Assembly (NCBI GenBank): GCA_039105265.1
Contig: JAPFFF010000008.1
Location: 4,650,001-4,714,000, forward strand
Source: Tritrichomonas musculus
Lineage: Eukaryota > Parabasalia > Tritrichomonadida > Tritrichomonadidae
Length of the DNA: 64,000 bases
Direction of reading: 5' to 3'
The notes beneath the pieces were generated by a model, which worked only from the letters and a program-made list of their open reading frames with translations, was not told where the DNA came from and did no database searches. Of this stretch, positions 18,997-28,630 are shown one piece after another. The translations under genes and the position numbers were made by a program. How positions within the stretch are numbered: the stretch's first letter is position 1; every line of letters begins with the position of its first letter.

Positions 18997-21900
18997 ATGC
19001 CGAAAAAGGGGAAAAAAGTCAAAAGTCTGGACGGTGTTATTAATAAAGCGAATCGGACTTCACACGCAGCAAGTCAAAATTTAACTCAACTCGATATTTC
19101 CAAAAAAATAAATAATTACATAAATAAGTTAAAGACTTTAAACGACGCTTCTTTAATATTTGTTTCCAACCTTTTTGGAATCGCGATTGACAAAACGAGA
19201 GAAGAAAGGTTAGATTATTTCCGGAATATAATTGCTCAAAAGTTAATTAAAAGCAAGTGTTTTAATTTAATGGATAATTTTATAGCGGTCTTAAATAAAG
19301 AGTATGATTTCCCTTTATTTTTAAAAAAACCTCAAATACCAAGAGTTTTACAATATTTGAATGATGTTGGGTCTTTTTATTTTCTTGTTCAGTTTAATAA
19401 AGAAATTTTTTTTGACTTGCCTAATTTTACTAATGGAACTCTTTGTGTTGGACAATTCATTTCTGATAATCCATACATTTTACCATATGGCGATGTGACC
19501 GTTAATGGTGAAAAGCTTTCATCAGTTAATTTCGGTGAATTAAGTAATACTTATTACTTACTAAATTTTAATGAGAAACATAATTTAATAAAACTTGATT
19601 CACCATTAAAAAATAGTGCTTTCATTTGGTTTATAATACGTTTTTTCACAGTAAATAAACGATTTATAAGTAATATAAATGCCAGTGGAAATACGCAAGC
19701 AATGATTAAATCAACCAAATGTAAAAATAACTGCCCACCTTTTGATTTTAAAGATGCTTTAGAAAATGCTTGTAGAACTGGATTTTTAACTTGTCCAAAT
19801 TGTCACCAAAAATTTGGCTACGAGCATGCTCAAATGGTTGATAGAAATGATTATATTAATTTTTGGTTGAATGACAATTCTTTTGTAGACAAAATAGAAT
19901 CTAATTCAAGAGATATTTCAAAACAACCTTCTCTACCGCATGAATGGGGCTTTTTTGTATCGCCAAACAATGCTATTAATGTGCAACAAGAAGAAATTAT
20001 TGCTCCGCAACAGCCACAAGCAGGGATGAATGCTCAACAACAGCCACAAGCAGGGATGACTGCTCAACAACAGCCACAAGCAGGGATGACTGCTCAACAA
20101 CAGCCACAAGCAGGGATGACTGCTCAACAACAGCCACAAGCAGGGATGAATGCTCAACAACAGCCACAAGCAGGGATGAATGCGCCTCAGCAACCATCAT
20201 CATGGGTGAATGCGCCTCAGCAACCATCATCATGGGTGAATGCGCCTCAGCAACCATCATCGTGGGTGAATGCGCCTCAGCAACCATCATCGTGGGTGAA
20301 TGCGCCTCAGCAACCATCATCGTGGGTGAATGCGCCTCAGCAACCATCATCATGGGTGAATGCGCCTCAGCAACCATCATCATGGGTGAATGCGCCTCAG
20401 CAACCATCATCGTGGATGAATGCGCCTCAGCAACCATCATCGTGGGTGAATGCGCCTCAGCAACCATCATCGTGGGTGAATGCGCCTCAGCAACCATCAT
20501 CGTGGGTGAATGCGCCTCAGCAACCATCATCATGGGTGAATGCGCCTCAGCAACCATCATCGTGGATGAATGCGCCTCAGCAAAACCAAGCTAGGTTGAA
20601 TGCGCCTCAGCAAAGCCAAGCTAGGTTGAATGCACCTCAGCAAAACCAAGCTAGGTTGAATGCACCTCAGCAAAACCAAGCTAGGTTGAATGCACCTCAG
20701 CAAAACCAAGCTAGGTTGAATGCGCCTCAGCAAAACCAAGCTAGGTTGAATGCGCCTCAGCAAAGCCAAGCTAGGTTGAATGCACCGCAGCAACCGCCAT
20801 TACGGATGAATGCACAACAGCAGGAAAATATACCGAAAAGTACACATTCTGTTGCAAATTTGTTAGCGAATGAACGCATGCAAGAACCAATAAGGAGTAA
20901 TGTGCATCAGCAAGCACGCATGGAAAAGAATAAATATGTTCATTTAATAAATTGGACTGATGAAGAATTGGAGGTTTTTTCAGATGTACAAATTGATATT
21001 TGTGAGGCCAAAATGAGAGGTTCGACTGTTGACGAAATCATTAAAAAATTCAGTTTGAATAGTAAAAAAGCAATATCAAATTGCATAATTAATACTATTA
21101 AAGGAAACTTTTGGTTCCCAGGATATAGCCAAGGCGGACGTTCACCATTTATTAGTGAAGTAGATTTGATTGGTTTTAAAAAAAGAGTAAGTCAAGCAGC
21201 ACGTGATTTGACATGTCTTAATACAAAGGAAGCTCTTTATTTCGCCCTAGAAATCAGAGAAGTTCGCTACAAGAGAGGGTGCTTTTTAGCAGAAAAGTGC
21301 AAGCAAAAAGAAAAAATGCCAAAAAGTTATCAGGAAACACTTGAAAGATTAAAACCTGTTATTCCATCTGAAGAATGGCTTGGTCATTTCTGTAAGGCAA
21401 ACGATATTTTTTTAAAAAACAAAAGTGATCTAGAAGAATCGCGTAGAGAATTTTGCAATACTAATACTATTCAAAGGTTTTTTGATAAGTTTGGGCAAAT
21501 GATCTCACAGTGTGATCCAAGGCTCATATTTAACGCAGATGAGACAAGCTCCGTCAGCAGTAAAAAATTTAAAGCATTGATTCTAAACAAAAAGAGTATT
21601 GCAGCAATGTCAACTGGTCCAAATGAGTTGCATATAACTGCCCTTCTAAGTTATAATGCACAAGGTTTCAAACTGAAACCATATATAATTCTTTCTGAAG
21701 TTAAAAGCATTCCAGATGAACTGAAAGATCTTGATGCCTTTTTTACAAGTCAAGCATCTGGATGGATGACATCTCATTTGTTTTATGCTTTTTGTGTGTT
21801 CTTTGTAGGTGAAGTAAATAAATACAGACTCGAACTTCCAGATGATATTCGTAATAAGCCTATAATCCTTCTTTGTGACAATCATCCTTCAAGGTTTAAT

Positions 21901-22491
21901 TCAAATTCCATCGAATTCCTTGCACAACACAATATTCAATTGATTACCTTCCCTGCTCACTGCACACATGTGCTCCAGCCATTTGACGTTAGTGTCGCAT
22001 ACCCATTCAAAATAAATCTTTCATCATTCCGAATGTCTAGACATGTTAGAGACTATGCTAAAAGGTTGAAAAATCAAACGGCTAGAGCAAGATACATTAC
22101 TGTATCGTCGATTATAAATTCATGGAATTCTGTACCTATTGAATTGCTCAAAAAAAGTTTTGAAGCTACTGGAATTTTGCCATATGATCCTAAAATACCT
22201 TTAAATAATCCTAACACAAATCAATCAGAAAATGTATTGGAAGAAAAGAAAAGAAATTTAATAGAAATGTCTTCTCAATTATTGACTTCTGATGACAATA
22301 TTCTCAAGCTTCATAATCAAGAATATGGGACATTCTACATAAATACTAATCAAATTCCTAAAATAAAATATTCAAATGTCAAAGAAAAATTTACTAATTA
22401 TTGTATTTATCGAGGAATGGTTTTTACATCTTTCCCAATAATATTGAATGAAATTTGTTCAAGTTTTTATGAAGCTAAACAAATAAAATAA
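18997..22491 (+). CDS. PIAS/SP-RING-like domain fused to CENPB-DDE1 (pogo) transposase
   Basis: The 1164-aa protein has three parts. Residues 1-330 hold a helical segment (33-83, in the position of a SAP domain) and a PINIT-like region (about 105-230, with LCVGQF and VTVNGEKL). A Cys cluster C242, C246, C266, C269 follows in CPNCHQKFGYEHAQMVD, close to the PIAS SP-RING end CPVCDKKAPYEHLIID. The canonical SP-RING His appears replaced. Residues 337-607 are about 27 decapeptide repeats. Residues 649-825 hold two helix-turn-helix regions of the psq/CENPB type. The catalytic core has D848 (FNADET), D961 (LLCDNHPSR) and D997 (LQPFDVSVAYPF), a DD35D arrangement as in pogo/Tigger. The core cuts and joins the element's ends; the N-terminal part may recruit SUMO conjugation. 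The transposase call is firm, the SUMO-ligase-like part is by eye. The start is the first ATG and lies inside the element. Confidence 0.88.
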   Translation: MPKKGKKVKSLDGVINKANRTSHAASQNLTQLDISKKINNYINKLKTLNDASLIFVSNLFGIAIDKTREERLDYFRNIIAQKLIKSKCFNLMDNFIAVLNKEYDFPLFLKKPQIPRVLQYLNDVGSFYFLVQFNKEIFFDLPNFTNGTLCVGQFISDNPYILPYGDVTVNGEKLSSVNFGELSNTYYLLNFNEKHNLIKLDSPLKNSAFIWFIIRFFTVNKRFISNINASGNTQAMIKSTKCKNNCPPFDFKDALENACRTGFLTCPNCHQKFGYEHAQMVDRNDYINFWLNDNSFVDKIESNSRDISKQPSLPHEWGFFVSPNNAINVQQEEIIAPQQPQAGMNAQQQPQAGMTAQQQPQAGMTAQQQPQAGMTAQQQPQAGMNAQQQPQAGMNAPQQPSSWVNAPQQPSSWVNAPQQPSSWVNAPQQPSSWVNAPQQPSSWVNAPQQPSSWVNAPQQPSSWVNAPQQPSSWMNAPQQPSSWVNAPQQPSSWVNAPQQPSSWVNAPQQPSSWVNAPQQPSSWMNAPQQNQARLNAPQQSQARLNAPQQNQARLNAPQQNQARLNAPQQNQARLNAPQQNQARLNAPQQSQARLNAPQQPPLRMNAQQQENIPKSTHSVANLLANERMQEPIRSNVHQQARMEKNKYVHLINWTDEELEVFSDVQIDICEAKMRGSTVDEIIKKFSLNSKKAISNCIINTIKGNFWFPGYSQGGRSPFISEVDLIGFKKRVSQAARDLTCLNTKEALYFALEIREVRYKRGCFLAEKCKQKEKMPKSYQETLERLKPVIPSEEWLGHFCKANDIFLKNKSDLEESRREFCNTNTIQRFFDKFGQMISQCDPRLIFNADETSSVSSKKFKALILNKKSIAAMSTGPNELHITALLSYNAQGFKLKPYIILSEVKSIPDELKDLDAFFTSQASGWMTSHLFYAFCVFFVGEVNKYRLELPDDIRNKPIILLCDNHPSRFNSNSIEFLAQHNIQLITFPAHCTHVLQPFDVSVAYPFKINLSSFRMSRHVRDYAKRLKNQTARARYITVSSIINSWNSVPIELLKKSFEATGILPYDPKIPLNNPNTNQSENVLEEKKRNLIEMSSQLLTSDDNILKLHNQEYGTFYINTNQIPKIKYSNVKEKFTNYCIYRGMVFTSFPIILNEICSSFYEAKQIK
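20006..20817 (+). repeat. In-frame 30-bp coding minisatellite (about 27 copies)
   Basis: Decapeptide repeats form three homogenised blocks: about 6 of QQPQAGMNA(Q/P)-type, 13 of APQQPSSWVN-type (20,191-20,580) and 7 of APQQNQARLN-type, then one degenerate copy. Copies within a block differ by only a few bases (cat/cgt, gtg/atg). All units are 30 bp, keeping the transposase frame. It forms a flexible Gln/Pro-rich linker between the SP-RING-like and DNA-binding parts. Confidence 0.92.
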
Positions 22492-22794
22492 TATTTTTTA
22501 ACTATTTTAACTATTTATTAGTTATTTATTTAAATATTTCTTTATATATTATCTTTTTTATTAATTCATTTATAGTTTTATTAATAATTTTATTAATTTT
22601 CTATTGATTACCTTATTTTTTTTCTTTTTTATTATTTATTTTATGTTTATATAGATTATTATATAATATAGCAATTAATTATCATATAATTATTCACAAA
22701 TTAATTGATATAATTAAGATATAATTATTTTTAAATAATTCAAAACTTTTTAAAAGGTTTTCTGAGATATTCAAACTAGTTCCTAGTTAATTCA

Positions 22795-22822
22795 ATGTAG
22801 TTCTTAATTTTTACTGTTACTG
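22795..22822 (-). repeat. Right terminal inverted repeat of the pogo-type element
   Basis: Read on the minus strand it begins CAGTAACAGT and ends AACTACAT; followed by the TA duplication at 22,823-22,824. Confidence 0.88.
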
Positions 22823-23857
22823 TATAAATAAAATATATTAAAATATTATATAAATAAATCAGCAGCAACCAAAAATTAAATTATTTCAATTTTAAAATAA
22901 TCCTTTGAAATATTACTCCATTTTCATTGAAATATTTTCTTTCAAAAGAAACAACTTTTGTTAATGATATTCAAAATTGAAAATTTAATTTCTCTAACAA
23001 AAGTTCTCCATAGCCATTTAGTCATAGAAATATTATTTATATTAATATCTCGAAATCAAACGTATAAAACATTATATACTTTCTATTATAGCATAAATAT
23101 AAAATATATAAAATAATATTTTATTATCTATCTAATTTCTAGGCTAGATCTCTTCATGAATACCTCTTTTTGACTTCACATACTAATAGATCTCTCTTCG
23201 TAAGAGATATCCTTCAAAACTACTAATACTATTTGATTTTATACATATGCATTATACATTATAAAACATAAATATTTATAATTACTTTGTAGTTAGTCCA
23301 AAAAAGTTAATATAATAATTATTTTTAAGTTTTTTCGATACATGATCTTTTCTAACTTTTTATTTTGTAATATTCGATTTCTTCTTTTAATGCTCAATAA
23401 AATGATATATTTTGTTTGAACATAACTTCAAAGATAAAGTTTAGTTTGAAAAATGAATTCAAAAAGTTGAATTAATAAACGGAATGATTCAATTTTCGGC
23501 GGTTAGAAAATTAATTTTAAACGATCAAACTCAATATTTTTGCTTTAAAATATATTATAAGAATAGGGAATATTATTTAAAATGAGGTTCCGCCATTTAT
23601 AAAATCAAAAAATTCAAAATGACCATTTTTTACCCAAATTATTTTTTATGGAAATTAAAATGCGATTATCTAATTCACCTTTGATGATTTTGATTTTTTA
23701 AATAGTAAATTATATGTAGCTATCTAAATATAAAATAACTGGAAAAAGTCTTGGATGGCTTACACATCCTTAAAAATTGATTTTTTCTATTTTCCAAATC
23801 AAAAACATTTTTTTAATAAAGAAAAATCTTTTCATCTAAACTCTTCGAAGAGTTTAT
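22823..23857. other. AT-rich intergenic region
   Basis: No gene is seen. It includes an 18-bp perfect palindrome at 23,838-23,855 (AAACTCTTCGAAGAGTTT) and a short hairpin around 23,190-23,212 (GATCTCT/AGAGATATC). The open stretch starting 23,755 is a by-product of the pyrimidine-rich repeat that follows. Confidence 0.6.
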
Positions 23858-24633
23858 CCTCATTTATTCTTGCCAAACTTTGTCTAATCTCCTCTTTCTC
23901 ATTCAATATCATTTATTCTCTTGTTCTTATTTTTTCATTTAATCTTATATATTCTCATCTATCTCTTCCAATCTTATTATTTTCATTAAATCTTATCTAT
24001 TCCCTTCGGTCTCATTTATTCCATCGCATCTCCTGTATTATCATCTTTTTCATCTAATCTTTTTTATTCTCATCTTTCTCATTCAATCCAATCTATTCTC
24101 ATTTATTCTTCTTTATTTTCATCTTTATAATTTAATATTTCTTATTTTTATCTTTTACAATTAGTCTTTTCTATTCTCTTCTATATCATCTAATTTAACT
24201 TATTCTCATTTTTCTTATCTAATTTCTCTTATTCTTTTTCATCTCACCCAATCTCTCTTATCCTAATCTTTCATATCCATTCTCTTCTATTTCATCCAAT
24301 CTTTCTTATTCTCATTTATCTTATCTAATCTCACTTATTCCCTTCTCTCTCATTTAATCTTTCTCATCCAATATCACCTATTCTCTCCTATTTCATCTAA
24401 TCTTTCTTATTCTCTTTTATCTTATTCAACCTTTCTTATTCTCATTCTCTTCTATCTTATCGAATCTCTCATATTCTCTTCTATCTCATTTGATCTTTCT
24501 TATTCTCTTCTATCTCATTTAATCTTTCTTATTCTCTTTTATCTTATTCAATATTTCTTATTCTCATTCTTTTCTATCTTATCCAATCTCTCTTATTCTC
24601 TTCTTTTTTATCCAATTTCATCTATTCCCGTTT
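23858..24633 (+). repeat. Polypyrimidine low-complexity tract (TCT/TTA-rich)
   Basis: About 0.8 kb is made of degenerate repeats of TCTTATTCTC, TCTATCTCAT and CCAATCTTTC words with almost no G on the plus strand. Spacing of the words is irregular (about 10-35 bp). It ends just before the 16-bp satellite and could form triplex DNA. It codes for nothing convincing. Confidence 0.75.
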
Positions 24634-26699
24634 AATAATAGTATTATTATTAATAAAAAAAAAGATTTGAGTTAAAAAAAAATTCTCTTAATTAAAAAAA
24701 CCGATAAGTGTAGCATTTTATCTTATCCAATCTTTCTTATTCATCACCAATAAGTGTAGCAATCCGGTGATGAGTTGCTTTTATGCTGAGTAGTTTCTTG
24801 GCTAAGTTGATTCTTTGATGAGTTGTTTCTTGACTGAGTTGCTTCTTGGGTTAGTTGTTTCTTGGCTGAGTTGTTCATTTGCGAAGTTACTCCTTGGCTA
24901 AGTTGTTTCTTAGGTAAGTTGTTTCTTAACTGAGTTGCTTCTTGGGTAAGTTGTTTCTTAACTGAGTTGTTCATTTGCTAAGTTGTTCATTTGCTAAGTT
25001 ACTCCTTGGCTAAGTTGTTTCTTGGGTAAGTTGTTTCTTAACTGAATTGTTCATTTGCTAAGTTGTTCATTTGCTAAGTTGTTCATTTGCTAAGTTACTC
25101 CTTGGATAAGTTGTTTCTTGGGTAAGTTGTTTCTTAGCTGAGTTGCTTCTTGGGTAAGTTGTTTCTTAGCTGAGTTGCTCCTTGGGTAAGTTGTTTCTTG
25201 GCTGAGTTGTTCATTTGCTAAGTTGTTCATTTGCTAAGTTGTTTCTTGGCTGAGTTGTTCATTTGCTAAGTTACTCCTTGGCTAAGTTGTTTCTTGGGTA
25301 AGTTGTTTCTTAGCTGAGTTGCTTCTTGGGTAAGTTGTTTCTTAACTGAATTGTTCATTTGCTAAGTTGTTCATTTGCTAAGTCGTTCATTTGCTAAGTT
25401 ACTCCTTGGCTAAGTTGTTTCTTGGGTAAGTTGTTTCTTAGCTGAGTTGCTTCTTGGGTAAGTTGTTTCTTGGCTGAGTTGTTCATTTGCTAAGTTGCTT
25501 CTTGGCTGAGTTGTTCATTTGCTAAGTTACTCCTTGGCTAAGTTGTTTCTTGGGTAAGTTGTTTCTTAGCTGAGTTGTTCATTTGCTAAGTTGTTTCTTG
25601 GCTGAGTTGTTCATTTGCTAAGTTGCTCCTTGGGTAAGTTGTTTCTTAGCTGAGTTGCTTCTTGGGTAAGTTGTTTCTTAACTGAATTGTTCATTTGCTA
25701 AGTTGTTCATTTGCTAAGTTGTTCATTTGCTAAGTTACTCCTTGGCTAAGTTGTTTCTTGGGTAAGTTGTTAATTTGCTAAGTTACTCATTGGCTAAGTT
25801 GTTTCTTGGGTAAGTTGTTCATTTGCTAAGTTGTTCATTTGCTATGTTACTCCTTGGCTAAGTTGTTTCTTGGGTAAGTTGTTCATTTGCTAAGTTGTTT
25901 CTTGGCTGAGTTGTTCATTTGCTAAGTTACTCCTTGGGTAAGTTGTTTCTTGGGTAAGTTGTTTCTTGGCTGAGTTGTTCATTTGCTAAGTTGTTTCTTG
26001 ACTGAGTTGCTTCTTTGGTAAGTTGTTTCTTAGCTGAGTTGCTTCTTGGGTAAGTTGTTTCTTGGCTGAGTTGTTCATTTGCTAAGTTACTCCTTGGCTA
26101 AGTTGTTTCTTGGGTAAGTTGTTTCTTAGCTGAGTTGTTCATTTGCTAAGTTGTTTCTTGGCTGAGTTGTTCATTTGCTAAGTTGCTCCTTGGGTAAGTT
26201 GTTTCTTGGGTAAGTTGTTTCTTAGCTGAGTTGCTTCTTGGGTAAGTTGTTTCTTAACTGAATTGTTCATTTGCTAAGTTGTTCATTTGCTAAGTTGTTC
26301 ATTTGCTAAGTTACTCCTTGGCTAAGTTGTTTCTTGGGTAAGTTGTTAATTTGCTAAGTTACTCATTGGCTAAGTTGTTTCTTGGGTAAGTTGTTCATTT
26401 GCTAAGTTGTTCATTTGCTATGTTACTCCTTGGCTAAGTTGTTTCTTGGGTAAGTTGTTCATTTGCTAAGTTGTTTCTTGGCTGAGTTGTTCATTTGCTA
26501 AGTTACTCCTTGGGTAAGTTGTTTCTTGGGTAAGTTGTTTCTTGGCTGAGTTGTTCATTTGCTAAGTTGTTCATTTGCTAAGTTGTTTCTTGGCTGAGTT
26601 GTTCATTTGCTAAGTTGTTTCTTGACTGAGTTGCTTCTTTGGTAAGTTGTTTCTTAGCTGAGTTGCTTCTTGGGTAAGTTGTTTCTTGGCTGAGTTGTT

Positions 26700-28630
26700 C
26701 ATTTGCTAAGTTACTCCTTGGCTAAGTTGTTTCTTGGGTAAGTTGTTTCTTAGCTGAGTTGTTCATTTGCTAAGTTGTTCATTTGCTAAGTTGTTCATTT
26801 GCTAAGTTGTTCATTTGCTAAGTTGTTTCTTGGCTGAGTTGTTCATTTGCTAAGTTACTCATTGGCTAAGTTGTTTCTTGGGTAAGTTGTTTCTTAGCTG
26901 AGTTGTTCATTTGCTAAGTTGTTCATTTGCTAAGTTGTTCATTTGCTAAGTTGTTCATTTGCTAAGTTGTTTCTTGGCTGAGTTGTTCATTTGCTAAGTT
27001 ACTCCTTGGCTAAGTTGTTTCTTGGCTAAGTTGTTTCTTGGCTGAGTTGTTCATTTGCTAAGTTGTTCATTTGCTAAGTTGTTTCTTGGCTGAGTTGTTC
27101 ATTTGCTAAGTTACTCCTTGGCTAAGTTGTTTCTTGGGTAAGTTGTTTCTTAACTGAATTGTTCATTTGCTAAGTTGTTCATTTGCTAAGTTGTTCATTT
27201 GCTAAGTTACTCCTTGGATAAGTTGTTTCTTGGCTGAGTTGTTCATTTGCTAAGTTACTCCTTGGCTAAGTTGTATCTTGGGTAAGTTGTTTCTTAGCTG
27301 AGTTGCTCCTTGGGTAAGTTGTTTCTTGGCTGAGTTGTTCATTTGCTAAGTTGTTCATTTGCTAAGTTGTTTCTTGGCTGAGTTGTTCATTTGCTAAGTT
27401 ACTCCTTGGCTAAGTTGTTTCTTGGGTAAGTTGTTTCTTAGCTGAGTTGCTTCTTGGGTAAGTTGTTTCTTAGCTGAGTTGCTTCTTGGGTAAGTTGTTT
27501 CTTAACTGAATTGTTCATTTGCTAAGTTGTTCATTTGCTAAGTTGTTCATTTGCTAAGTTACTCCTTGGCTAAGTTGTTTCTTGGGTAAGTTGTTAATTT
27601 GCTAAGTTACTCATTGGCTAAGTTGTTTCTTGGGTAAGTTGTTCATTTGCTAAGTTGTTCATTTGCTATGTTACTCCTTGGCTAAGTTGTTTCTTGGGTA
27701 AGTTGTTCATTTGCTAAGTTGTTTCTTGGCTGAGTTGTTCATTTGCTAAGTTACTCCTTGGCTAAGTTGTTTCTTGGGTAAGTTGTTTCTTAGCTGAGTT
27801 GTTCATTTGCTAAGTTGTTCATTTGCTAAGTTGTTCATTTGCTAAGTTGTTCATTTGCTAAGTTGTTTCTTGGCTGAGTTGTTCATTTGCTAAGTTACTC
27901 ATTGGCTAAGTTGTTTCTTGGGTAAGTTGTTTCTTAGCTGAGTTGTTCATTTGCTAAGTTGTTCATTTGCTAAGTTGTTCATTTGCTAAGTTGTTCATTT
28001 GCTAAGTTGTTTCTTGGCTGAGTTGTTCATTTGCTAAGTTACTCCTTGGCTAAGTTGTTTCTTGGCTAAGTTGTTTCTTGGCTGAGTTGTTCATTTGCTA
28101 AGTTGTTCATTTGCTAAGTTGTTTCTTGGCTGAGTTGTTCATTTGCTAAGTTACTCCTTGGCTAAGTTGTTTCTTGGGTAAGTTGTTTCTTAACTGAATT
28201 GTTCATTTGCTAAGTTGTTCATTTGCTAAGTTGTTCATTTGCTAAGTTACTCCTTGGATAAGTTGTTTCTTGGCTGAGTTGTTCATTTGCTAAGTTACTC
28301 CTTGGCTAAGTTGTATCTTGGGTAAGTTGTTTCTTAGCTGAGTTGCTCCTTGGGTAAGTTGTTTCTTGGCTGAGTTGTTCATTTGCTAAGTTGTTCATTT
28401 GCTAAGTTGTTTCTTGGCTGAGTTGTTCATTTGCTAAGTTACTCCTTGGCTAAGTTGTTTCTTGGGTAAGTTGTTTCTTAGCTGAGTTGCTTCTTGGGTA
28501 AGTTGTTTCTTAGCTGAGTTGCTTCTTGGGTAAGTTGTTTCTTAACTGAATTGTTCATTTGCTAAGTTGTTCATTTGCTAAGTTGTTCATTTGCTAAGTT
28601 ACTCCTTGGCTAAGTTGTTTCTTGGGTAAG
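26700..28630 (+). repeat. Nested 1,040-bp tandem duplication within the satellite
   Basis: The segment 26,700-27,592 recurs at +1,040 bp (65 units), for example GTTGTATCTTGGGTAA at 27,269 and 28,309, until the copies diverge at 27,593/28,633. Confidence 0.75.

Larger units (their letters stand above)
18732..22822 (+). mobile_element. Intact-looking pogo/Tigger-type DNA transposon with TA duplication
   Basis: The 4,091-bp element is flanked by TA on both sides (18,730-18,731 and 22,823-22,824). Terminal inverted repeats are 28 bp with 24 matches, beginning CAGTAAC, as is typical of pogo/Tigger elements of the Tc1/mariner superfamily. Subterminal copies of CTAGGAACTA lie at 18,747, 18,769 and (inverted) 22,777-22,786, likely transposase-binding sites. 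It carries a single full-length transposase ORF. The matching ends and open ORF suggest recent or potentially current activity. Confidence 0.9.

Noticed and set aside
19933-20793. Several open frames with repeats (for example MMVAEAHSP and GECASATII types)
   Set aside because: They are other-frame readings of the 30-bp coding minisatellite in the transposase gene.
17880-23165. Larger element framed by an inverted AGAGGTATTCATG pair (about 17,890 and 23,150)
   Set aside because: Only 13 bp match and flanks do not align; in 5 kb of AT-rich DNA this can be chance.
23755-24057. 100-codon open stretch with hydrophobic appearance
   Set aside because: It follows from reading a polypyrimidine repeat (Phe/Leu/Ser/Ile codons) and not from a membrane protein gene.
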